Shown here: one piece after another, positions 1 to 6,424 of the stretch | Layout of the letters: every line of letters starts with the position of its first letter | How positions within the stretch are numbered: position 1 is the first letter of the stretch | From: Sphaerochaeta sp. | GTDB lineage: Bacteria > Spirochaetota > Spirochaetia > Sphaerochaetales > Sphaerochaetaceae | NCBI GenBank assembly: GCA_003456855.1 | Contig: DMOO01000105.1 | Location: forward strand, 1 to 8,065 | Direction: 5' to 3' | Length of the DNA stretch: 8,065 nt | The notes under the pieces: generated by a model | What the model saw: only the letters and a program-made list of their open reading frames with translations | The model's database searches: none | Told to the model about the DNA's origin: nothing | Made by a program: the position numbers and the translations under genes

Positions 1-311
1 ACAAGGCCAAGGCCGAGGGCAGGAAGATCGTGGCCATCGGAACCACAAGCGTCAGGACCCTTGAGAGTGCAGTGAACCGAGAGACAGGTCTGCTTGAAGC
101 CAAGGCCTCAGCGACGAACCTGTTCATCACACCAGGCTTCGAGTTCAGGATAGTTGATCAGATGCTGACGAACTTCCATACTCCTGAGTCAACATTACTT
201 GTTCTGGTATCAGCATTTGCTGGAAGAGAGCACATCCTTGCGGCCTACAGGCATGCCGTTGAGGAGCGCTATCACTTCTTCAGCTATGGTGATGCGACCT
301 TCCTGAAATGA
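1..311 (+). CDS. queA: QueA, S-adenosylmethionine:tRNA ribosyltransferase-isomerase (3' end only)
   Basis: QueA transfers and isomerises the ribosyl group of S-adenosylmethionine onto 7-aminomethyl-7-deazaguanine in tRNA to form epoxyqueuosine, in the cytoplasm. Only about the last 102 codons are present (the family is about 340-360 residues); the first complete codon begins at base 3 and the stop is TGA 309-311. The conserved C-terminal blocks are clear: [13 protein letters not shown] near the window start, then [50 protein letters not shown] and a short tail. The reading frame is intact up to the window edge, so the gene is cut by the window rather than broken. No hairpin terminator follows it. 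Its usual partner tgt is not downstream; the next gene is an unrelated phosphatase with its own promoter candidate. The family assignment is secure from these motifs. Confidence 0.95.
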   Translation, partial: KAKAEGRKIVAIGTTSVRTLESAVNRETGLLEAKASATNLFITPGFEFRIVDQMLTNFHTPESTLLVLVSAFAGREHILAAYRHAVEERYHFFSYGDATFLK

Positions 312-348
312 TGGACGAATAAAACGATATTTATCTCAATAGGAATCT

Positions 349-376
349 TTTAAAACCGGGCGCTGTGGTATAGAAT
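349..376 (+). promoter_or_regulatory. Candidate sigma-70 type promoter for the exported phosphatase
   Basis: A -35-like TTTAAA (349-354, 4 of 6 matches to TTGACA) and a -10-like TAGAAT (371-376, 5 of 6 matches to TATAAT) are separated by 16 bases. They sit in the 101-base gap after queA, about 35 bases before the GTG start of the next gene. This would give a leader of roughly 30 bases ending in a strong ribosome binding site. Read by eye only; no operator-like repeat is visible beside it. Confidence 0.4.
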
Positions 377-400
377 GAAACCATCCTAACAAATTACTTT

Positions 401-407
401 AAGGAGG
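401..407 (+). promoter_or_regulatory. Strong ribosome binding site that fixes a GTG start
   Basis: AAGGAGG lies 5 bases before GTG at 413. An ATG at 411 overlaps this start but is followed directly by TGA, so it cannot be used. The Shine-Dalgarno spacing and the signal peptide that follows both support GTG 413 as the true start. Confidence 0.85.
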
Positions 408-412
408 AAGAT

Positions 413-3148
413 GTGAGACATTTTTCCAAGAAAGCATTTTCGGTTCTCCTTGTGGCCTTGGTTGTGATGGCAGGGTTGTTCGCCCAGTCGATCACAGAGG
501 TCAAGCACGGGGAGTACTATGGCAAGACAGTCATTCTGCACACGAATGATGTCCATGGTGCAATTGAAGGCTATGCAAAGCTTGCAGCTCTCAGGGATGC
601 CTATGAGGCCAAGGAAGCCGAGGTCATTCTCATTGACGTCGGTGACTTCTCCCAGGGAACAACCTATGTCAGCATCGGTAAAGGTGCAAACGCAGTAGCG
701 ATGATGAATGCAGTCGGCTATGACTATGTCGCTCTTGGTAACCATGAGTTCGACTATGGCTATGCACAGCTTGTGGAGAACCTCTCTGATGCAACATTCG
801 ACGTTCTCTGCTCAAACGTCTTTGACGCAAACGGCAACCCGATCTATGCGAACTATGCAATCTACAAGACATCAAAGGGTGCAGAGATTGGAATCTTCGG
901 CATCGACACCCCGGAGTCACAGACAAAGGTCAACCCGGCCCTGATCCAGGGGATCTCATTCCCGTCAAGGGAGGAACTCTACCCGGTTGCCCAGGCAGTC
1001 GTCGATGAGCTGAAGGCAAAGGGCGTCGATCTCATCATCTGCGCTGCACACCTTGGAGTCGATGATGAGTCAGTCGGAAACAGATCTATCGACCTCCTTG
1101 CGAACGTCAAGGGAATCGACTTCCTTCTCGACGGTCACTCACACTCGGTCTTCACGGAGTACGAAGGCTATGCAATGCAGCAGACCGGAACCAAGTTCGA
1201 GAACATCGGTGTCGTCGAGATTGACAGCAAGACCGGTGAGATCCTGGATAACTATCTTGTTCCATGTGAAGGACTTGAAGAGGATGCAGAGGTTGCAGCC
1301 AAGGCAGCTGAGTTCATAGCTGCGGTTGACAACGTCTATGGCGTCAAGTTCGCTGAGAGCTCCGTTGAGCTCTGCGGAGACAAGGACCCTGGCAACAGAA
1401 CCCAGGAGACGAACCTCGGTGATCTGATCACCGACTCGATGATGTGGTGCATCACCTCAGACGCCTCCGCACTCAAGGTGCCGGTGGAGAACGTCGTTGC
1501 AATCACGAACGGTGGTGGAATCAGAGCCTGGATCCATGCCGGTGACATAACAATGAAGGACATCAACACAGTCCTGCCGTTCGGCAACACTGTGGCTGTG
1601 GTCTATGTCACAGGTGCTGAGCTTCTTGAGGCTCTGGAGGCATCCACATTCTGCACTCCTGTCTCACTCGGCGGGTTCCCGCAGACAGCCGGAATGGAGA
1701 TTGTGGTTGACACCACAAAGGCCTATGACAGGAACGCAGATACCTATCCTGCATCAACATACTACGGACCGGCATCAATCCAGCGCGTTACCATAAAGAG
1801 CGTGAACGGTCAGCCGTTTGATCCTGCAGCAACATATGCGGTCATCACGAACAACTTCTGTGCAGCAGGTGGAGACACCTACTATGCATTCAAGGCTGCT
1901 ACAGAGCAGTTCGACACAAGCCTTCCTCTTGATGAGGTCCTGATGAACTACATCACCGATGTCCTCGGTGGAGTTGTCGGCGACCAGTATGCTGAGCCGG
2001 CCGGAAGGATGACAATCCTCACAGAGGCTGCAGAGGAGGATCTCTCATTTGAGGTCTCCAACCTTGAGCCGAACATCTTCACGACCAAGTACGGCAACCT
2101 CTACTGCACAGCGAAGGCAACAACCTTCATCGACGAGCTTGGCTATGACTGGGGAGATATGGTCACTGTCAGGTTCCTGGACAAGGAGCTTGTGCTTCCT
2201 GTCGTACCGACATACTCCTATGTGGATACAGGCAGCCCAGCGATTATAGTTGGTAAGGACGAGGCTGGAAAGCCTTCCGGCTATGTCTCCTTTGCCATCA
2301 ACATGGGCAACTTCACAAGCTTCTACGGAATTGCAGAGAAGACCACAAACGAGGACAAGACCTGGTTCTGGACAGCCAACGAGGGTGTCACATTCCCTAT
2401 GGCTATCGAGTTCGAGCTTGCGGAGAAGGGCGGATACCTTGCTGAGTACATCCTCCATGACCTTACAAGGACAAACGAGAGATCCGACTATGCAGCACTT
2501 ACGGACGAACAGTTCGCGAACTTCCGCAGAATCACCACAACAGGCATGGGGGACCATCTCTACAGGACAAGCAACCCTGCCAACAACGAGATTGGAAGAG
2601 CTTCCTATGCAGATGCGGCCATCAAGGCGGCAGGAGTTACAACGGTCATGAACCTTGCAGACGACAAGGCTCTTGCAGAGAGCAGGGCCGAGTTCGCAGG
2701 CTCCTACTACAGCGGACTCAACGTCATCTACCTTGGTCTCGGCGTTGACTTCGAGGATGCCTCCTTCAAGGCTGGCCTTGCCGAGGGTCTCAGGTTCTTC
2801 GCCGAGAACCCGGGCGTCTATGCCGTGCACTGCACAGAGGGCAAGGACAGGGCAGGTTTCACAAGTGCTCTTCTGGAGTGCCTGATGGGTGCAGAGCCTT
2901 CAGAGGTCGTGGCTGACTACATGGTCACATACTACAACTACTATGGTGTTGAGCCTGGTACTGACAAGTATGAGGCAATTGCAAACAGCAACATCATCAA
3001 GACCCTGAAGTCTGCATTCGGCGTCCCTTCCGACTACGACATCAGCGCTGTAACGGCAGCTGACCTCCAGTACGGAGCAGAGCAGTACATCAGGTCTATC
3101 GGTCTTTCCGATGCCGAGATTGAAGCTCTCAAGGCCAACCTGAAGTAG
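413..3148 (+). CDS. Exported multidomain phosphatase: 5'-nucleotidase (UshA-type) fused to a CX5R tyrosine/lipid phosphatase
   Basis: This 911-residue protein carries a Sec signal peptide (lysines at 6-7, hydrophobic 9-22, probable cleavage after LFA at 24), so it acts outside the cytoplasm. Residues ~38-300 are a metallophosphatase domain with the dinuclear metal motifs HTNDVHG (D46, H48), DVGD (D75, D78), GNHE (N110, H111), H213 and GHSH (H242, H244). Residues ~310-535 are the 5'-nucleotidase C-terminal substrate domain, with NGGGIR at 366-371 and AAGGDTYY around 484-491. Residues ~543-640 form a separate module starting near YGNLYCTA that resembles the C-terminal barrel of SAM-hydroxide adenosyltransferases. 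Residues ~690-911 are a PF13350-like protein tyrosine phosphatase with LYRTSNP (716-722) and the catalytic loop HCTEGKDRAG (C807, R813). Ordinary UshA-type enzymes have about 550 residues, so the C-terminal ~370 are extra. Expected role: dephosphorylating nucleotides and other phosphoesters for scavenging; the substrate of the second phosphatase is unknown. The gene appears monocistronic between its own promoter and terminator. Confidence 0.9.
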   Translation: MRHFSKKAFSVLLVALVVMAGLFAQSITEVKHGEYYGKTVILHTNDVHGAIEGYAKLAALRDAYEAKEAEVILIDVGDFSQGTTYVSIGKGANAVAMMNAVGYDYVALGNHEFDYGYAQLVENLSDATFDVLCSNVFDANGNPIYANYAIYKTSKGAEIGIFGIDTPESQTKVNPALIQGISFPSREELYPVAQAVVDELKAKGVDLIICAAHLGVDDESVGNRSIDLLANVKGIDFLLDGHSHSVFTEYEGYAMQQTGTKFENIGVVEIDSKTGEILDNYLVPCEGLEEDAEVAAKAAEFIAAVDNVYGVKFAESSVELCGDKDPGNRTQETNLGDLITDSMMWCITSDASALKVPVENVVAITNGGGIRAWIHAGDITMKDINTVLPFGNTVAVVYVTGAELLEALEASTFCTPVSLGGFPQTAGMEIVVDTTKAYDRNADTYPASTYYGPASIQRVTIKSVNGQPFDPAATYAVITNNFCAAGGDTYYAFKAATEQFDTSLPLDEVLMNYITDVLGGVVGDQYAEPAGRMTILTEAAEEDLSFEVSNLEPNIFTTKYGNLYCTAKATTFIDELGYDWGDMVTVRFLDKELVLPVVPTYSYVDTGSPAIIVGKDEAGKPSGYVSFAINMGNFTSFYGIAEKTTNEDKTWFWTANEGVTFPMAIEFELAEKGGYLAEYILHDLTRTNERSDYAALTDEQFANFRRITTTGMGDHLYRTSNPANNEIGRASYADAAIKAAGVTTVMNLADDKALAESRAEFAGSYYSGLNVIYLGLGVDFEDASFKAGLAEGLRFFAENPGVYAVHCTEGKDRAGFTSALLECLMGAEPSEVVADYMVTYYNYYGVEPGTDKYEAIANSNIIKTLKSAFGVPSDYDISAVTAADLQYGAEQYIRSIGLSDAEIEALKANLK

Positions 3149-3174
3149 ACGAAAGCAGATTCAAACTATTATGG

Positions 3175-3201
3175 CGGCAGGCTTCGGCTTGCCGTTTTTT
3201 T
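3175..3201 (+). terminator. Rho-independent terminator after the phosphatase gene
   Basis: Stem CGGCAGGC (3175-3182) pairs with GCTTGCCG (3187-3194) through one G-T wobble around a TTCG tetraloop, followed by seven T (3195-3201). It lies 27 bases after the TAG stop and isolates the phosphatase transcript from the alcohol dehydrogenase gene. Confidence 0.9.
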
Positions 3202-3243
3202 ATGGTATCATTAGGACAAAATATCTGAATGGGTGGCATTGAG

Positions 3244-4512
3244 ATGGATTACAGGGACAAAGCCTATGAAATGTTGAAGCAGTGGAAGGGAAATGACTAC
3301 GTTTTCGGTATCGATTGCCTTGGTAAAATCGGTGAAATGGCGGCCCCTTTCGGCAGGAAGGTGCTTCTTGTGGCCAATTCCAGGCATATGAAGGACACCG
3401 TATATGAAGTCGCGAACTCTCTGATGGAGGCGGGACTTGAGCTTGTCACAGAATTCCCTGTACCTGGTTCAAGGCCGAATTCCCCGAAGGATGACGCCTA
3501 CAGGATTACAACCTACATACTCCAGTACAAGCCTGACGTTGTCGTTGCAGTGGGTGGAGGTTCCACCCTTGATGTATCAAAGGCCGCAGTCGTCCTTGCC
3601 TGTCTGGGCGACGTTGTGACCCCTGAGGTCGACCATTACTTCGGAACCGGGATAGTCTCGGAGCAACTGAAGGAGACCGGTAGGAGACTCCTTCCTCTGA
3701 TTGCAGTCCAGACATCCGCATCATCAGGCAGCCATCTCACAAAATATGCGAACATAACCGATCTGAACGATGGTCAGAAGAAGATCATAGTGGACGATGC
3801 GGTTGTTCCTGTTCGTCAGCTCTTTGACTACAGAACCACCTGCACAATGCCTGCAAACGTGATGATAGACGGTGCCTTGGATGCACTTTCACACACGATA
3901 GAGGTCTTCTGGGGCGCAAAGCCGGAGAACTATGACAAGCTCCATGACATCTGCCAGGCGGCCGTTGCCCTTGTCACCGGCTACGCAAAGAGGGCGGTTG
4001 AGAATCCAGACGACCTTGAGGCCAGGGACGCCCTGGGCCTTGCAACGGACCTTGGTGGCTATGCAATCATGGTCGGAGGCACATCAGGTGGTCATCTCAC
4101 ATCGTTCTCCCTTGTGGACTGCATGAACCATGGAACGGCCTGCGGGCTTATGAACCCATACTACGCGGTATTCTACAACAAGGCCATCCAGAGACAGCTG
4201 AAGGACCTTGGCGAGTTCTACAACGTGGACGTCAAAGGGCTCTCCGGAAGGGAGCTTGCAGAGAAGGTCTCCTCTGCCATGATGGATTTCTGCCTTTCGA
4301 TCGGTGCTCCTACAAAGCTCACCGATGTCCCGAAGTTCAGGAAGGAAATCCATGTCCCAAGGGCAATGAAGGCCGCAAAGGACCCATCGCTGAGGATGAA
4401 GCTCCAGAACATGCCTGTCCCGATGACGGCTTCAGATGTTGATGAGTACATGTCCGGAATCCTTGAGGCTGCATGCACAGGGGATCTGGGTCTGATAAAA
4501 GAGATGTTATGA
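3244..4512 (+). CDS. Iron-containing (group III) alcohol dehydrogenase family protein
   Basis: A cytoplasmic NAD(P)-dependent oxidoreductase of the Fe-ADH family, interconverting an alcohol and an aldehyde; the substrate cannot be told. Numbered from ATG 3244 (422 residues): the N-terminal nucleotide-binding domain has VGGGSTLDVSK with GGGST at 104-108. The C-terminal helical domain has the metal-ligand pattern DALSH (D213, H217), GGH (H284) and MNHG (H296). The usual TTAGTGSE segment reads TSASSGSH (H164 where Glu is typical), and the protein is longer than the usual ~385 residues, so this is a divergent subfamily. An in-frame ATG at 3229 would add five residues. I prefer 3244 because GGGTGG (3231-3236) lies 7 bases before it, while the AGGA before 3229 is 12 bases away; the choice is not certain. 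The gene follows a terminator and is followed 14 bases later by an ATP-grasp gene remnant, which suggests it once headed an operon with a ligase. Confidence 0.88.
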   Translation: MDYRDKAYEMLKQWKGNDYVFGIDCLGKIGEMAAPFGRKVLLVANSRHMKDTVYEVANSLMEAGLELVTEFPVPGSRPNSPKDDAYRITTYILQYKPDVVVAVGGGSTLDVSKAAVVLACLGDVVTPEVDHYFGTGIVSEQLKETGRRLLPLIAVQTSASSGSHLTKYANITDLNDGQKKIIVDDAVVPVRQLFDYRTTCTMPANVMIDGALDALSHTIEVFWGAKPENYDKLHDICQAAVALVTGYAKRAVENPDDLEARDALGLATDLGGYAIMVGGTSGGHLTSFSLVDCMNHGTACGLMNPYYAVFYNKAIQRQLKDLGEFYNVDVKGLSGRELAEKVSSAMMDFCLSIGAPTKLTDVPKFRKEIHVPRAMKAAKDPSLRMKLQNMPVPMTASDVDEYMSGILEAACTGDLGLIKEML

Positions 4513-4526
4513 CAAGGGGAAGCGAA

Positions 4527-4610
4527 ATGAGAAACATCGTGATAGTTGATGCACTTTCCACCGGTTACAATTACAGAGGTGACAGGGGCAAAGGCTTAAA
4601 CCTGAGATAA
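4527..4610 (+). pseudogene. Truncated 5' remnant of a second ATP-grasp ligase gene
   Basis: A 27-codon reading frame starts at ATG 4527, 14 bases after the alcohol dehydrogenase stop, with AGGGGA (4515-4520) six bases upstream. Its first 16 residues, MRNIVIVDALSTGYNY, match the first 16 of the intact ATP-grasp protein (MRNIVVVEAVSTGYNY) at 13 positions. At the DNA level, 4527-4575 matches 4739-4787 at 40 of 49 bases, including 19 identical bases at the end. Homology then fades and TAA follows at 4608. The six differing codons are three synonymous and three conservative, which suggests the copy evolved as a working gene before most of it was lost. It may still be translated as a short peptide, but nothing shows a function. 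A leader peptide is a less likely alternative. Confidence 0.75.
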
Positions 4611-4636
4611 GCGAAGGCATGACTCGTGATGGAAAC

Positions 4637-4663
4637 GGCAGGCTTGGTCCTGCCTTTTTCTTT
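4637..4663 (+). terminator. Rho-independent terminator after the alcohol dehydrogenase/remnant unit
   Basis: GGCAGG (4637-4642) pairs perfectly with CCTGCC (4649-4654) around the loop CTTGGT, followed by TTTTTCTTT (4655-4663). It ends the alcohol dehydrogenase transcript and lies just upstream of the candidate promoter of the ATP-grasp gene. It begins with the same ten bases, CGGCAGGCTT, as the terminator at 3175. Confidence 0.85.
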
Positions 4664-4675
4664 GTAAGATTCATG

Positions 4676-4704
4676 TTAAGAAAACCCTTGTTTTGTTGTA
4701 TTAT
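4676..4704 (+). promoter_or_regulatory. Candidate sigma-70 type promoter for the ATP-grasp/MATE operon
   Basis: TTAAGA (4676-4681, 4 of 6 matches to TTGACA) and TATTAT (4699-4704, 5 of 6 matches to TATAAT) are separated by 17 bases in a locally AT-rich stretch. It lies directly after a terminator and about 35 bases before the ATP-grasp start, so the position fits. No clear operator repeat is seen. Confidence 0.5.
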
Positions 4705-4722
4705 ATATGTAATGAGCTTGAT

Positions 4723-4729
4723 AGGAGGG
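4723..4729 (+). promoter_or_regulatory. Ribosome binding site that sets the ATP-grasp start at 4739
   Basis: AGGAGGG lies 9 bases before ATG 4739. In-frame ATGs further upstream (4619, 4712) have no such site, and a start at 4619 would translate through the terminator and promoter. The match of the remnant's start to residue 1 from 4739 independently confirms this choice. Confidence 0.85.
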
Positions 4730-4738
4730 TTTGAGACT

Positions 4739-6424
4739 ATGCGCAATATCGTGGTCGTTGAGGCTGTATCCACCGGTTACAATTACATAGAGGACATCTA
4801 TCGCAGGGGTTACAATCCGGTTGAAGTCCAGAGCAAGGACGATTCCCCCGATCTTCGTGAATGTAGGAAAGCAGGCAAGAACAACAGATACAGGGATATA
4901 GAGACCATAGTCGAGACGGAGGACTATCAGGAGACGTTGGAGAAGGTTAGGGCACTGGACCCTGTCATTGTGGTACCTGGTGCAGAGAATGGTGTTGCGC
5001 TTGCAACCCATCTTGCAGAGGACCTGGGGCTTCCCGGGAATCCTGTTGCAAACCTTCCTTTCATGACAGATAAAGGCTCCATGCACGAGGCCCTTCGCAA
5101 GGCTGGTATCCGTTACATCAAGGGTAAGATAGTCAAGACCCCTGAAGAGGCTTTGGCCTTCTGCAATGAGAACGGCTTCACATCAGCTGTTGTGAAGCCT
5201 GTTGTAAGTGCAGCCAGCGTAGGAGTGTTCCTGTGCGACAATCTGGAAGAGGTTCAGGAGGCCGTCACCAAGGTTGAGGGCATGACGACCTACTTTGGAC
5301 ATGAGAACGCCAACGCACTTGTTCAGGAGAGGATCAGAGGAACGGAGTACAAAGTCAACATCATATCCTCAAACGGATTCCATAGGCTTTCATCAATATT
5401 CCGATATGCAAAGAAGCAGACTGCAGAGGGTGGAAACATCTATGACTGCATGGAATCCATCAACCGTCTGGAGCCTGGCCACACCGACCTAGTTGACTAT
5501 GCCTTCAAGGTCGCCGATGCAATCGGCTTCAAATACGGTGAGATCCATGGCGAGTTCATGGTGGACGAGAAGGGACCTGTCCTCATAGAGGTCAACTGCC
5601 GTCCGATGGGTGGATCCATGCCGGGTGAGCTTCTGGACCAGGTTATGGGCCAGCATGAGACTGACAGCATTCTGGATGCCTTTCTGGATCCGGAGAAGTT
5701 CAGGCGTGATGCCCTTAAGCCATACAGACCAAAGAGAAAGTATGCACTCAAATTCATCATGGTTCCGAAGGACACTGATGCTGAGGCTCATCCTCTGTGG
5801 GAGATTGCACGCCAGTTGCGCAGTACCTACAAGGTTCAGGCAAGCAGCGAGTACGCAAACCATGTCTACCACAAGACAAGGGATCTTGATACTGCAGGCG
5901 GAAGCATCTTCATGATCCATGATGACGAGTCGGTTGTCATGGAGGACCTCCATCTTCTCCAGTTTGTCGAGAAGGACTATTTCCAGCTAATCATAAATGA
6001 CGGCACATCAAGGAGATGGTTCAAGGAGGATGGTGAGGCCAAGATCGATTATCAGGCCATCATCAAGAGGCATGGAGCCTGTGGCAGCATCCTTATTGCA
6101 AAGGATGATGACAAGGGCATTGAAGGCTCCCAGGTTGTCACACCAGATACACTTGACGATGCCCACAAGGGATTCGAGTACTGCATAATCGGTTACCAGA
6201 AGAGCCTGATAGAGAGAAACGAGGTGGATCTTTTGAGACTGATGTTCGGCACCATGGACAAGGTAAGGGAAGGTGGAAAGGTGATAATCCCTGAATCTGT
6301 ATATAAATACCTTTCATATGGAAAGCGTGGTGCGGAGTTGCTCCTGTATATCAAGAGATTCTTGATCGAGCCTCCGAAACCAGGCAACTGCGGTGATGTG
6401 GTGGGAGCAAATGAAAAGATCTGA
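4739..6424 (+). CDS. ATP-grasp ligase (carboxylate-amine ligase type) with an extra C-terminal domain
   Basis: A 561-residue cytoplasmic protein. ATP-grasp ligases activate a carboxylate as an acyl-phosphate and join it to an amine or similar nucleophile. Residues 1-~95 form the N-terminal preATP-grasp domain, ending in VIVVPGAENGVALA. The ATP-grasp core spans ~100-345: K112 in the TDKGSMHEAL segment, K153 in AVVKPVVSAASVGVF, E272 in HGEFMVDE, and E284 and N286 in LIEVNCRPMGG, the expected Mg-ATP ligands. The overall pattern resembles the BacD/L-amino acid ligase and D-Ala-ligase-like group, but the substrate is unknown. Beyond ~400 lies a further ~160-residue region (GSILIAKDDDKGIEG, then FEYCIIGYQKS and VREGGKVIIPESVYKYLSYG) that resembles a worn class I methyltransferase-like fold. 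It has a promoter candidate and a strong ribosome binding site. The downstream transporter gene overlaps it by 14 bases, pointing to a shared transcript and job. A truncated paralogue lies just upstream at 4527. Confidence 0.85.
   Translation: MRNIVVVEAVSTGYNYIEDIYRRGYNPVEVQSKDDSPDLRECRKAGKNNRYRDIETIVETEDYQETLEKVRALDPVIVVPGAENGVALATHLAEDLGLPGNPVANLPFMTDKGSMHEALRKAGIRYIKGKIVKTPEEALAFCNENGFTSAVVKPVVSAASVGVFLCDNLEEVQEAVTKVEGMTTYFGHENANALVQERIRGTEYKVNIISSNGFHRLSSIFRYAKKQTAEGGNIYDCMESINRLEPGHTDLVDYAFKVADAIGFKYGEIHGEFMVDEKGPVLIEVNCRPMGGSMPGELLDQVMGQHETDSILDAFLDPEKFRRDALKPYRPKRKYALKFIMVPKDTDAEAHPLWEIARQLRSTYKVQASSEYANHVYHKTRDLDTAGGSIFMIHDDESVVMEDLHLLQFVEKDYFQLIINDGTSRRWFKEDGEAKIDYQAIIKRHGACGSILIAKDDDKGIEGSQVVTPDTLDDAHKGFEYCIIGYQKSLIERNEVDLLRLMFGTMDKVREGGKVIIPESVYKYLSYGKRGAELLLYIKRFLIEPPKPGNCGDVVGANEKI

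Noticed and set aside
411..416. ATG at 411 as the phosphatase start
   Set aside because: It is followed at once by TGA; the real start is GTG 413 in the overlapping frame.
2045..2830. A 261-codon open frame on the - strand
   Set aside because: It lies wholly within the phosphatase gene, opposite well-conserved domains including much of the CX5R phosphatase. It has no recognisable motif and is cysteine- and valine-rich in the way antisense shadows are.
3206..3211. TATCAT as a -10 box for the alcohol dehydrogenase gene
   Set aside because: The hexamer 17 bases upstream is TTCGGC inside the terminator loop, a poor -35. A promoter is needed here, but I cannot place it with confidence.
4527..4610. 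Regulatory leader peptide for the ATP-grasp operon
   Set aside because: There is no run of a regulatory amino acid or alternative hairpin pair, a terminator and a separate promoter follow, and its sequence is explained by homology to the ligase start.
4619..4738. N-terminal extension of the ATP-grasp gene to the upstream in-frame ATG
   Set aside because: It would translate the terminator stem and the promoter, has no ribosome binding site, and the remnant copy aligns from residue 1 of the 4739 start.
5489..5953. A 154-codon open frame on the - strand
   Set aside because: It is antisense to the ATP-grasp core, including the E272/E284/N286 region; no motif or convincing upstream signals were seen.
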